From Erythrobacter sp. NAP1 (lineage in GTDB: Bacteria > Pseudomonadota > Alphaproteobacteria > Sphingomonadales > Sphingomonadaceae), in NCBI RefSeq assembly GCF_000152865.1, contig NZ_CH672390.1, forward strand, positions 1,302,001 through 1,366,000: 64,000 bases of DNA, read 5' to 3'. Every line of letters starts with the position of its first letter. The first letter of the stretch is position 1. Below the pieces are notes generated by a model. It had not been told where the DNA came from and did no database searches. It was given only the letters and a program-made list of their open reading frames with translations. Below, piece by piece: positions 28,290-36,120 of this stretch. The translations under genes and the position numbers were made by a program.

Positions 28290-29141
28290 ATGCGCCTGAA
28301 CCCCTTCAACACTAACAAGATCAATGTCGGCACGACTGGCGGTGCCCGGCGAGCTGGCGGTGTTGGGTGCGTCGGGATCGTTATTGCACTGGTCGGCGCA
28401 GTCGTCTTCGGTGTCGACCCACGCCAAACCCTCGGCCTTATTGAAGGTGTGCAGCAAACATCGGGTTCATCGCAGGCACCTCAGAACGAGGATGAGACTG
28501 CGATCTGTTCCTCGAATGCCTACGCAAATGAGACTTGCGCGGCGCTCACCTCACTCAACGAGACATGGGCGCGGACTTTTGCCCAGCAAAACGTCGAGTT
28601 TCGCCAGCCTTCCTTGAGGTTTGCGACCAGCCAGCGCTTCGACACCGCTTGTGGGCCCGCTTCGACTGGCATGGGACCGTTCTACTGCCCTGCCAACGAA
28701 ACGATCTACATCGACACAGGATTTTACGATCAATTGGCGCGCATGTCCGGGGAGCGCGGAGATTTTGCGCGGCTTTACGTGGTCGCTCACGAATTTGGTC
28801 ATCATATCCAGACGATTACCGGCATCAGCGGCCAGATCCGCAGCCTTCAGGCATCGAACCCGCGTTCGGCAAACCAGCTGAGCGTGCTCATGGAGTTGCA
28901 GGCGGATTGCTATGCTGGAGTTTGGGCAGGCAAGAACCGGAACCTGCTTGAACCGGGTGACATGCAAGAGGGCTTGCGCGCAGCCAGTGCAATCGGCGAT
29001 GATACCTTGCAGCAACGTTCAGGACGCCGGGCGAATCCCGAGACTTTCACTCATGGGACCAGTCGCCAGCGTCAGGAAGCCTTGCAATTGGGACTTAGGG
29101 GGGACGACCGTGCATGTGATGAGATTACGCAGCTTCGTTAA
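28290..29141 (+). CDS. YpfJ-type neutral zinc metallopeptidase
   Basis: 283 residues. The opening MRLNPFNTNKINVG, one transmembrane helix (GCVGIVIALVGAVVFGV) and the zinc motif VVAHEFGHHIQTITG place it in the putative neutral zinc metallopeptidase family (PF04228, YpfJ). ELQADCYAGVWAG and ETFTHGTSRQRQEAL are also family landmarks. The catalytic part should face the periplasm. GGAGGA precedes the start. The next gene begins within its last 32 bases. Confidence 0.93.
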   Translation: MRLNPFNTNKINVGTTGGARRAGGVGCVGIVIALVGAVVFGVDPRQTLGLIEGVQQTSGSSQAPQNEDETAICSSNAYANETCAALTSLNETWARTFAQQNVEFRQPSLRFATSQRFDTACGPASTGMGPFYCPANETIYIDTGFYDQLARMSGERGDFARLYVVAHEFGHHIQTITGISGQIRSLQASNPRSANQLSVLMELQADCYAGVWAGKNRNLLEPGDMQEGLRAASAIGDDTLQQRSGRRANPETFTHGTSRQRQEALQLGLRGDDRACDEITQLR

Positions 29142-29664
29142 ACCGATCGGATCGGCAGGAATGGCCATGGGCCTTGCCCTTGCCGCCGCATCGCCAGGCG
29201 TTGCCCAGCAGCGCGACGAACCTGATGCCATGGACGTGGCGCGCACTCCGCTTGAAGACTTCAACATCGACAGCGACGATCTGCCTCCTGTTCTCGTCGA
29301 TGCCGCGGCCGATCCGTACGACGTGGAAGGGCTGCTGAACTGCAACCACCTAATGGCTGAGATCGCTGCGCTCGATAACGCGTTGGGTGACGACTTCGAT
29401 ATCTTCGTTGAGGAAGAGGGACGCCGGATCAGCGGTGGCCGAGTGGCACAAAGCGTCGTCGGCTCATTCATCCCCTTCCGCGGCCTTGTTCGCGAAGTTT
29501 CCGGCGCGAACAAGCGACGGCGCGAGTTCAATCGCGCAGTGACCGCAGGAATGGTGCGGCGTGGCTTCCTTAAAGGCGTCGGCCGCGAACGCGGATGCAA
29601 CTACCCTGCCCGTCCCCGCACCGAACGCCCTGTCCTGCCAACGCAGGAGCAGGACGGACAATAG
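29110..29664 (+). CDS. Exported protein of unknown function
   Basis: 184 residues with a signal peptide (PIGSAGMAMGLALAAASPGV then AQQ), an acidic segment (LEDFNIDSDDLPPVLVDA), and a conserved-looking domain with one Cys pair (LLNCNHL and RGCNYPAR), plus a glycine-rich helix GRVAQSVVGSFIPFRGLVRE, which could insert into or lie on a membrane. The start is placed at GTG 29110 because an AGGGGGGA site lies five bases upstream; ATG 29119 is an alternative. It overlaps the YpfJ-type gene, so the two are cotranscribed. No family recognised. Confidence 0.75.
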   Translation: MHVMRLRSFVKPIGSAGMAMGLALAAASPGVAQQRDEPDAMDVARTPLEDFNIDSDDLPPVLVDAAADPYDVEGLLNCNHLMAEIAALDNALGDDFDIFVEEEGRRISGGRVAQSVVGSFIPFRGLVREVSGANKRRREFNRAVTAGMVRRGFLKGVGRERGCNYPARPRTERPVLPTQEQDGQ

Positions 29665-29687
29665 GCCGCTTACGAGCCCAAAAAGAC

Positions 29688-29726
29688 AGGCCGGCGCGCA
29701 ACAGGGTTGCTCGCCGGCCTTCTTTT
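29688..29726 (+). terminator. Strong intrinsic terminator after the YpfJ operon
   Basis: AGGCCGGCG / CGCCGGCCT (9 bp) continued by an inner GCAAC/GTTGC stem with an AGG loop, followed by TCTTTT. It isolates the plus-strand operon from the convergent M56 gene. Confidence 0.92.
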
Positions 29727-29774
29727 GCGCGAGGGAAAGGGTCCTCGCACATGCGCCTGTTCAATGGGCTTAGA

Positions 29775-31433
29775 TCAGCGCGCGTTTTCTTCCCACCGCT
29801 CGATCTGCTGGTCGAGTTCGCGCACGACACGCTCGCGCATTTCGGCCGTCATGTCGCGGCTGCGAGCAATTTCTGCACGCGCCTGCTTCAATCCTTCGAG
29901 AGCCGATGCCATCACTCGCGCCTGGCACAATTTGACGACGCGAGTGCCATCGGCGTTCTCAACCGTCGTAGCAACTTCGTCGCTCGATGAATCGCAGCTC
30001 ATGCGAATAACGGTGCGGACCTCGGCTTCGGCTGCTTCCATGTCGGCCATGGCTTCTTCAAGGATCTCGGGCAGTTCATCGAGCTCCTTCTTGGCCTCGG
30101 CGAGTTCTTCGCGCATCTCGATGATGATGCGTTCGCGCTCCTCTTCGCTCATGCCTTCGCTGGTCCACTCGTTCTCTTCGACCCAGCGTTGGACATGAAC
30201 GCGGCTGTCGCCATCGCTCTCAGTCCGGATAACGAACACGTTTTCGCTGCGAGTGCCGTCTTCGGAAACCTCGACGTCGACATCCACATCCGGATCAACT
30301 TCTTCAATCTCTTGAACCAGCGGCGCAGCAGGAGCGATAGGCGCGGCTGGCGATGCCGGCGGTGCGACAGACACGCTCGGCGGAGCGGGCGGTGCGGGCG
30401 GCAGCGGCGCTTCGCTTGCAGCGTAGGAAATGGATGCGGTCAAAGGCAGAGCCACAACCGCCGCGCCCAGCATCAGGCGACCGGCCAGTCGGCGGCTTTT
30501 CGGAGTGTCGTTCATCTTAAGGCTCCTCAAACGATGAATTATCGATTTTTCTCCCAGCACCGGGCACGCCATCGGCGCGGTGAGGGCATGGTTGGGTGCG
30601 ACACCAGGGCTTGCGGCAAAGCTTACGATCAGATTCGCATAGGCTTCGCGCGCTTCGGATAGAGTTTCAGGCGGACGCTGCGCCATGACACGCGCATCGC
30701 AAGCCGCTTCCTGATCGCGCCGCAGCGCAAGCCAGCCATAGCGGCCAAGCGGATTGAACCAGTGCATAGCAAACAAAGGCTGCACGAGAACGTTGACAAG
30801 AAGGTCTCGGCCTTTGTGGTGCGCCAGTTCGTGAGCCAGCGCGAGATCGCGGGCCTGCCGATCTGGCAGCGCCAGAAAGCCCGGCGGGAGAGCCACGACC
30901 TTGTCGATCACGCCAAATGCAAGCGGCGCATTCGTGCCATGCGTTTCGACAAGGCGAACCTTGCCATCGCGGCCGACTTCGCTCGCACCGTCGAGCAAGT
31001 CGTCGCGAAGTGCGAAGTAGGCGTTGAAGCGCATGTAAAGGAAAATGGCGGCGCCGATCAGCCACACTGCGATGCCAGCTTCGATTAAGGGTCCAAAATC
31101 GAAGCTCTGCGTCGGGGTAAGCTGTGTGGCGAGACCGGACGCCGCCGCCTCAGACTGCCCTGCTCCATCTTGTGTCGCAACTGGAGTGACGGGGTCGAGG
31201 ATTAGAAATTGGGTGCCGCCCGCGATCATCGGCTCTGCCGTTGCCGTTGCGTCAGCGGGACGCATCCAGGCAGGCAGTTCAATCGGGGGCATGACGAGCC
31301 TGAGCGCAGGCAATGCCCACAAGGCGTAAGCGAATTGGGGACCGAACCAGCGAGTGACCGGACGGCGTAGGACAAGAACCAGCGCGATCAGCGCAGCGGT
31401 CCAGGCGAGCGTTTCTAGGAGCCAGCTGGTCAT
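29775..31433 (-). CDS. M56 (BlaR1-like) membrane metalloprotease with atypical C-terminal sensor
   Basis: 552 residues. Membrane helices at about 8-22, 33-50 and 118-135 precede the zinc protease motif HELAHHKG at 201-208, with the third ligand region QEAACDARVM; a fourth helix lies at about 318-340. This is the BlaR1/MecR1 protease core that inactivates a BlaI-type repressor after sensing a signal. The C-terminal part differs from BlaR1: instead of a penicillin-binding domain there is a Pro/Ala linker, an Asp/Val-rich patch and a long charged helical region (about 425-475 and 505-552) with two cysteines (480, 503). The ATG overlaps the repressor stop by four bases. Confidence 0.88.
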   Translation of the reverse strand: MTSWLLETLAWTAALIALVLVLRRPVTRWFGPQFAYALWALPALRLVMPPIELPAWMRPADATATAEPMIAGGTQFLILDPVTPVATQDGAGQSEAAASGLATQLTPTQSFDFGPLIEAGIAVWLIGAAIFLYMRFNAYFALRDDLLDGASEVGRDGKVRLVETHGTNAPLAFGVIDKVVALPPGFLALPDRQARDLALAHELAHHKGRDLLVNVLVQPLFAMHWFNPLGRYGWLALRRDQEAACDARVMAQRPPETLSEAREAYANLIVSFAASPGVAPNHALTAPMACPVLGEKSIIHRLRSLKMNDTPKSRRLAGRLMLGAAVVALPLTASISYAASEAPLPPAPPAPPSVSVAPPASPAAPIAPAAPLVQEIEEVDPDVDVDVEVSEDGTRSENVFVIRTESDGDSRVHVQRWVEENEWTSEGMSEEERERIIIEMREELAEAKKELDELPEILEEAMADMEAAEAEVRTVIRMSCDSSSDEVATTVENADGTRVVKLCQARVMASALEGLKQARAEIARSRDMTAEMRERVVRELDQQIERWEENAR

Positions 31434-31828
31434 TGCTTCAGCTCCTTCAGAAGTGCCTCGATTTCGCTGAGGTCGTCCTCACTCAGCGCCTCGGTCTCAG
31501 CCAGGTGAGCAACCAGCGAAGCCGCCTTTCCGCCAAACAGGCGGTCGACAAGACGACGCGATTCCCCGCCTACATATTCGGCGCGGGCAATCAGCGGGCT
31601 GTAAAGGAAACGGCGACCATCTGGACGGGTTTCAATCGCACCTTTCTGAACAAGACGAGATAGCAGCGTCTTGACCGTGGCAAGGCTCCACTCGCGCTTC
31701 TGGCATACGACTTCGCACACCTGTGCGGCGCTGGCGGTGCCTCGATCCCAAAGGACTTCCATGACCGCATGTTCAGCTTCACTGATGCGTTCAGGCTTTT
31801 CAGCATTGTTATCAGGGGACTTGGTCAA
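31430..31828 (-). CDS. BlaI/MecI/CopY family repressor
   Basis: 132 residues. The winged helix is clear: ISEAEHAVMEVLWDRGTASA, REWSLATVKTLLSRLVQKGA, ETRPDGRRFLYSPL, followed by the C-terminal dimerisation helices. Family members bind TACA/TGTA-type dyads and are cleaved when the partner M56 protease is activated. The start is TTG 31828: GGGAGG lies five bases upstream and no usable ATG exists before the helix-turn-helix. Two candidate operators lie directly upstream. Confidence 0.92.
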   Translation of the reverse strand: MTKSPDNNAEKPERISEAEHAVMEVLWDRGTASAAQVCEVVCQKREWSLATVKTLLSRLVQKGAIETRPDGRRFLYSPLIARAEYVGGESRRLVDRLFGGKAASLVAHLAETEALSEDDLSEIEALLKELKQ

Positions 31829-31856
31829 GCGTGCCTCCCTCTTCCACCGGTGGCTT

Positions 31857-31872
31857 GATTACGTCTGTAGTC
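31857..31872. promoter_or_regulatory. Candidate BlaI-type operator 1
   Basis: GATTACGTCTGTAGTC, an inverted repeat GAYTAC-N4-GTARTC, close in form to the TAC-N4-GTA core of known BlaI/MecI operators. It lies about 30 bases upstream of the repressor start, within the intergenic region shared with the phytase/cyclophilin gene. Confidence 0.65.
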
Positions 31873-31877
31873 ACAAC

Positions 31878-31893
31878 GATTACGCTTGTAAAC
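31878..31893. promoter_or_regulatory. Candidate BlaI-type operator 2
   Basis: GATTACGCTTGTAAAC, containing the dyad TTAC-N4-GTAA. It repeats the first seven bases of operator 1 exactly and is offset by 21 bases, two helical turns, as expected for two dimers bound on the same face. Confidence 0.65.
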
Positions 31894-31960
31894 ATTGCTG
31901 CTTGATGAATGACGCGCCTCCCCGCTTGCTCTTCTGCAAAGGGTTCACCAGAACGGACGA

Positions 31961-33496
31961 ATGACTTGGAAGACAGCCATTTGCGCAGGCTTCGCCATGT
32001 TGGTGAGCGCCCCCACCCTCGCCCAAGACGAGATTTTCGCGATCACAGAGCCGGTTGAGCTCGACCCGAATGACCCGGAAGTCTCCGAAGTCGGTGAACT
32101 CATTTATCGCGGCGGTGTCATGATCGAGCCGGGCGAGGAGGAAATTGGAGGCATTTCGGGCCTCGAATGGCACGATGGCCTGCTCTATGCCGTCAGCGAT
32201 GACGGCAAATGGCTCACCATCGAGCCAGACGAGTTCGATGGACGGCTGATCGATGTGCTGGCAATCACGCGCGGCGATCTGAATGACGAACGCGGCAGGC
32301 GCTTACGCGACAAGGAAGACGCAGATGCCGAAGCCATCACCCGCGATGCGGCGGGTAACTGGCTCGTCAGCTTCGAACGTCGCCACCGGGTCTGGCGCTA
32401 TGACGACCTTGCCGAGGGCGCGGGAGCCGATCTCGAGTACCCGCCATCCATCCTCTTCGGAGCGCAAGGCAATTCCGGTATCGAAACACTCGCGCAGGCT
32501 GGCGATAAGCTGCTCGTTTGCGGAGAATGGGCCGGGACCGACCGGGAAAACTGCTCGCTGATCGTCGACGGCGGTGAAGTCGCATTCGAAGTCGCGCCTC
32601 CCCCGGAACTTGCAGAACAAGGCGGCGTTCCAACGGATGCCGCCTGCGGAGCCGATGGCACCTGCTACATCCTGTTTCGCAGCTACGTGCAGGGCCAGGG
32701 CAACCGCGCGGCCATCGTCGCCGTGCCTGCCGAGGGAGACAACGAGACGGTCGCGACACTATTGCCACCGCTGACCCTCGACAATTTCGAAGGCCTGGCG
32801 CTGCGCGAACAATTCGGCAAGACATTCCTGTATCTCGCCTCGGACAACAATTTCTCCGAGAACCAGCGCACTTTGCTGATGAAATTCGAGATCAAGCAGA
32901 CTGAGCCTCTGATCGCCGAAACGCCCGAGCCGGAGGTCAACTACGAGACCACCGACGTCGTTCTCGAGACCGAGATGGGAGAGATCACCATCCGCCTCGA
33001 GACCGAACGCGCTCCAATCACCGCTGCCAATTTCCTGCGCTACGTCGATGAGGACAGGTTCGACGGCACCGTCTTCTACCGCGCGATGAAACTGGAGCGC
33101 GAGCCTATGCCTAATGGCCTGATCCAGGGCGGCACTCAGTTTGATCCAAACCGCATCCTGCCGGGCATTCAGCATGAGCCGACGACCCAGACCGGCCTCA
33201 GCCACACCAACGGGGCGCTGTCGATGGCGATGGGCGAACCGGGTACGGCGAATGGCGATTTCTCGATCATGCTCGCCGATCAGGTCGGCCTCGATGCTCA
33301 GCCCGATTCAGACGACCCTATCTGGAAGAATGGCTACGCCGTCTTCGGCTACGTCATCGATGGGATGGATGTCGTCTCCGCGATCCATGCCTTGCCTGCC
33401 GATCCCAACAAGGGCGAAGGCATGATGGTCGGACAGATTCTCGCCGATCCGGTGACTATCCTAGATGCGCGCCGCGTCGAGGAGCCTGACGAATAA
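31961..33496 (+). CDS. Phytase-like esterase domain fused to cyclophilin peptidyl-prolyl isomerase
   Basis: 511 residues. Signal peptide (MTWKTAICAGFAMLVSAPTL, cleavage after AQ region), then an esterase-like-of-phytase beta-propeller at about 50-315 (GGISGLEWHDGLLYAVSDDG, EDADAEAITRDAAGNWLVSF, FEGLALREQFGKTFLYLASD), then a cyclophilin domain at about 335-505 (VVLETEMGEITIRLETERAP, FDGTVFYRAM, GLIQGGTQFDP, VFGYVIDGMDVVSAIHALP). The isomerase half should assist folding in the periplasm; the propeller half may bind or hydrolyse a phosphate or ester compound. Such a fusion is unusual. It is divergent from the BlaI-type repressor and shares its operator region. Confidence 0.88.
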   Translation: MTWKTAICAGFAMLVSAPTLAQDEIFAITEPVELDPNDPEVSEVGELIYRGGVMIEPGEEEIGGISGLEWHDGLLYAVSDDGKWLTIEPDEFDGRLIDVLAITRGDLNDERGRRLRDKEDADAEAITRDAAGNWLVSFERRHRVWRYDDLAEGAGADLEYPPSILFGAQGNSGIETLAQAGDKLLVCGEWAGTDRENCSLIVDGGEVAFEVAPPPELAEQGGVPTDAACGADGTCYILFRSYVQGQGNRAAIVAVPAEGDNETVATLLPPLTLDNFEGLALREQFGKTFLYLASDNNFSENQRTLLMKFEIKQTEPLIAETPEPEVNYETTDVVLETEMGEITIRLETERAPITAANFLRYVDEDRFDGTVFYRAMKLEREPMPNGLIQGGTQFDPNRILPGIQHEPTTQTGLSHTNGALSMAMGEPGTANGDFSIMLADQVGLDAQPDSDDPIWKNGYAVFGYVIDGMDVVSAIHALPADPNKGEGMMVGQILADPVTILDARRVEEPDE

Positions 33497-34486
33497 TCAC
33501 TCGCCGACCGCTGGCCTGCCCACCGGAGCGCTCGCCACTTGCGGCATGCCTGCCTCCAGCGTTGGAAGCCAGGCTGAAACGCCAGCGCCGAACGCGCTTT
33601 GGGGCAGCGAAGCGAGAAGACGCCTCTCGCTTTCCCAACCAGCAATGGTTCGACCCGCTGCCCGCACGGCTTCGGTTAGAGGCTGCGGTTCGCGAAGCGC
33701 GCGGTTGACCAGCGCGTCGCCATAGAAGGTCCAGTCGTTCTCCGGCTCACAACCGAAGGAATTGCGAGTCGAAGCGGCGGCGGTCAGAATTGCGGTGTCG
33801 CGGCCCGAAAGCGCGGGCACAAAGACGCCGGAATAGCACGCCGAGATGATCAGGATGCGCCGCTCGATTCCTAGCTCCTCGAAAGCTTCGGCAAGTCGCG
33901 CGGGCGACAACACGCCGTAGCCGGTATCGCCATAATGATAGGCCAGCCCGAGTTCGTTGCCATGGCTCGTCGTATAGAGCACCAGCACGTCTTCATCGGT
34001 GTCCATCAGCTCTGCGATGTGAGCAAGACTGACCAGCAAGCTCTCGATCGAACCGCGCGGCAGATCATCGCGCGTACCATCCGGCCCTGCGAGCGTAAGG
34101 ACCCGTCCGTTCGCTCCATAACGGCGTGCCAAGACGCGGCCAGCTTCGCGAGCCTCGCGGGCAAACACCGGGTCGCTGTCGAGCGCAATGCTCACGACAT
34201 AAGCGTCAATCGATCCGGACCGCTGAGGTGCAAGCGCGTCGAGCGAACGAGCAAGACGGCGGCGCTGGTCGAGCAGAACGCGCGCAGGCTCGCCGCGCTT
34301 GAGTTGCGGTGCCTCTGCAAAGCTCTCCAGCATCTCCTCACGCGTTTGCCCAATCCCGATATTGGGAAAGGGCTCGGTGTGTTCGGGAGGCTGGTTGGGA
34401 TTGTCCTGTGCCCCGGCCGGTAGTGAAAGCGGCGCGGCGCAAAGCGCGGTGATCACGGCGAGACGGTAAAGGGTGCGCAAAACCAT
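33497..34486 (-). CDS. Exported C13 (legumain-like) cysteine peptidase
   Basis: 329 residues. Signal peptide ends near LSLPAGA. The caspase-like fold is indicated by DEDVLVLYTTSHGNELGLAY with the catalytic histidine (SHG) and ERRILIISACYSGVFVPAL with the catalytic cysteine (SACYSG), the C13 peptidase pattern. The segment SIDAYVVSIALDSDPVFARE is the usual first strand. ATG 34486 is chosen because it opens into the signal peptide. The gene abuts the stop of the phytase/cyclophilin gene with no space for a terminator. Periplasmic legumain-like enzymes in bacteria have no settled role. Confidence 0.87.
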   Translation of the reverse strand: MVLRTLYRLAVITALCAAPLSLPAGAQDNPNQPPEHTEPFPNIGIGQTREEMLESFAEAPQLKRGEPARVLLDQRRRLARSLDALAPQRSGSIDAYVVSIALDSDPVFAREAREAGRVLARRYGANGRVLTLAGPDGTRDDLPRGSIESLLVSLAHIAELMDTDEDVLVLYTTSHGNELGLAYHYGDTGYGVLSPARLAEAFEELGIERRILIISACYSGVFVPALSGRDTAILTAAASTRNSFGCEPENDWTFYGDALVNRALREPQPLTEAVRAAGRTIAGWESERRLLASLPQSAFGAGVSAWLPTLEAGMPQVASAPVGRPAVGE

Positions 34487-34659
34487 TGCTGCCTGTTTCA
34501 GGGAGGCTGGCGAAAGCGTCAAGCGCCATTGTATCCATCCGACAATTGTTGCCGGCTGGCGGATCACTACAATTCAGTACTGCCAGATCGGAGGTATTTA
34601 AGACTCATCAAGCGACCCGCACTTCCTTCGGATCGCCGCTATGCACGAAGGACCAAGAG

Positions 34660-34806
34660 ATGAGTAAGACTGACAAACCCGATCCGGCTGACCGCGTCGT
34701 CAAGATCCCCGCCAATCCGGCCGCAGGCCTGTTTGGCCGTCGCATGACCCCGGCCACGAACTTTCCGCGCCCGGTCGACAACGGCCCTACTCACCGCGCG
34801 GCCTGA
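34660..34806 (+). CDS. Small basic protein, function unknown
   Basis: 48 residues (MSKTDKPDPADRVVKIPANP onward), proline-rich and basic, with no hydrophobic segment. The ATG follows AAGGA at good spacing, and codon use looks like neighbouring genes. Its last 16 bases overlap the end of the adenylate cyclase gene on the other strand. I recognise no family; small proteins of this kind are often missed, so conservation would decide. Confidence 0.6.
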   Translation: MSKTDKPDPADRVVKIPANPAAGLFGRRMTPATNFPRPVDNGPTHRAA

Positions 34807-36053
34807 TCCGCTACCTCGTTTTCAACGATGACGCGGTAGACCTTGGTCTCGCCGATGCCTTTCAAGGTCTGAAGCTCTGCCGGAGTGAAATCGACCTGCG
34901 AGCACGCCGCGAAGTAGGTGCTTTCCGACACAGCGATGCCGCCCGGCTTTGCAACGCCTTCGAGCCTTGCAGCCGTATTCATCGTGTCACCCCAATAATC
35001 GTAAGCCATTCGCTGTTGGCCGATCACTCCGCCGACTACGGGACCGGTGTGGATGCCGACCCTGATGGCAACGTCAATCCGGGTTTCGCGGGCATAATCC
35101 GTGACTGCTGCAATCATTTGCTCGGCGAACCGAATGGCTGAGACCGCATCGTTCTCGGTGCTGGTGGTGCCGCCTGCGACTGCGAGATAGGCATCGCCGA
35201 TAGTCTTGACCTTTTCCACGCCCGCATTCTTCGCGCATTCGTCTGCAAGGCCGAAAATGGCGTTGAGCAGTTTGACGAGATGGCCGGGCGAGAGCTTTCG
35301 GGCCAGTTTCGAGAAGCCGACAATATCGACGAACACCACCGACACATCAGAGAAACTGTCCGCCACGACCTCGCCTCGGCGCAGGCGGTTCGCGACGTTC
35401 TTGGGCAGGACATTGAAGAGCATCTCTTCGGTCTTGGCGCGCTCCTCTTCGAGGGCCATCCACGCCTTGTAGCTTCGACGCGCGCGGCGATCGATGTCCC
35501 AGTTCACGAAGCAGGCGAAGGTGAAGAAGGTCGTGAAGTTGGTGAATGAATAGACCACGTTGACGATGTTGCGGTCCACGATCAGCAGGAATGTGGCATA
35601 AGTCAGCAGCAGCACCACTGCCCAGCTGAAAAAATACCGTGTGGTCGCAACAAATCCGACACTCGCAAACACAACGAGAATGCCGAAATTGATAATCCCC
35701 ATCCCGAACCGGCTGATCTCGGTTATGTCGGATTGTTCGCCCAGCGCCTCGATCAGCAGAACCATCACGACCGTCATCGCAATGAAGATGACGAGGTCGA
35801 TCCAGCTCTGCTCGATATAGAAGCGAGTGAATGTCAGCCCGACAATGCAGGTAAGCACCAGCATGAAGGGGATCGCCGCCATGTTGTAGGCGATCACCCC
35901 TTCGGGCGGGAAATGCATCGGGTTGAACCCGATATACGAGATCAGCGTGACGATCCCGATCCCGGCGAGGAAACGCGTCGCAGGGACGCGCGCCTCCCGC
36001 TCGCTCATCACGTAGGCCTTTTCGACCGCTGGATCATCGAATCTGGCGAGCAT
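34791..36053 (-). CDS. Membrane-bound class III adenylate cyclase
   Basis: 420 residues. The N-terminal 180 residues contain about six transmembrane helices (FLAGIGIVTLISYIGF, AIPFMLVLTCIVGLTF, LVIFIAMTVVMVLLIE, GIINFGILVVFASVGF, YFFSWAVVLLLTYATFLLIV, FTTFFTFACFV). The catalytic domain has both metal aspartates (VVFVDIVGFSKL and KTIGDAYLAVAGG) and the adenine-specifying Lys/Asp pair (VKTIGDA and AYDYWGDTMNTAARLEG). It would make cAMP in response to a membrane signal. It occupies the place directly downstream of sdhA. Confidence 0.92.
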   Translation of the reverse strand: MLARFDDPAVEKAYVMSEREARVPATRFLAGIGIVTLISYIGFNPMHFPPEGVIAYNMAAIPFMLVLTCIVGLTFTRFYIEQSWIDLVIFIAMTVVMVLLIEALGEQSDITEISRFGMGIINFGILVVFASVGFVATTRYFFSWAVVLLLTYATFLLIVDRNIVNVVYSFTNFTTFFTFACFVNWDIDRRARRSYKAWMALEEERAKTEEMLFNVLPKNVANRLRRGEVVADSFSDVSVVFVDIVGFSKLARKLSPGHLVKLLNAIFGLADECAKNAGVEKVKTIGDAYLAVAGGTTSTENDAVSAIRFAEQMIAAVTDYARETRIDVAIRVGIHTGPVVGGVIGQQRMAYDYWGDTMNTAARLEGVAKPGGIAVSESTYFAACSQVDFTPAELQTLKGIGETKVYRVIVENEVADQAAR

Positions 36054-36120
36054 GCGAACCCTCTTGCCAGCTTTATCAAAGAACTAGCCTTGGCCCGCAA
36101 GCGGCCGAATTAAGCATAGC

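Noticed and set aside
36061..36120. GGCCGC...GCGGGCC hairpin after sdhA as terminator
   Set aside because: The stem is imperfect and there is no T-run on the minus strand; too weak to list.
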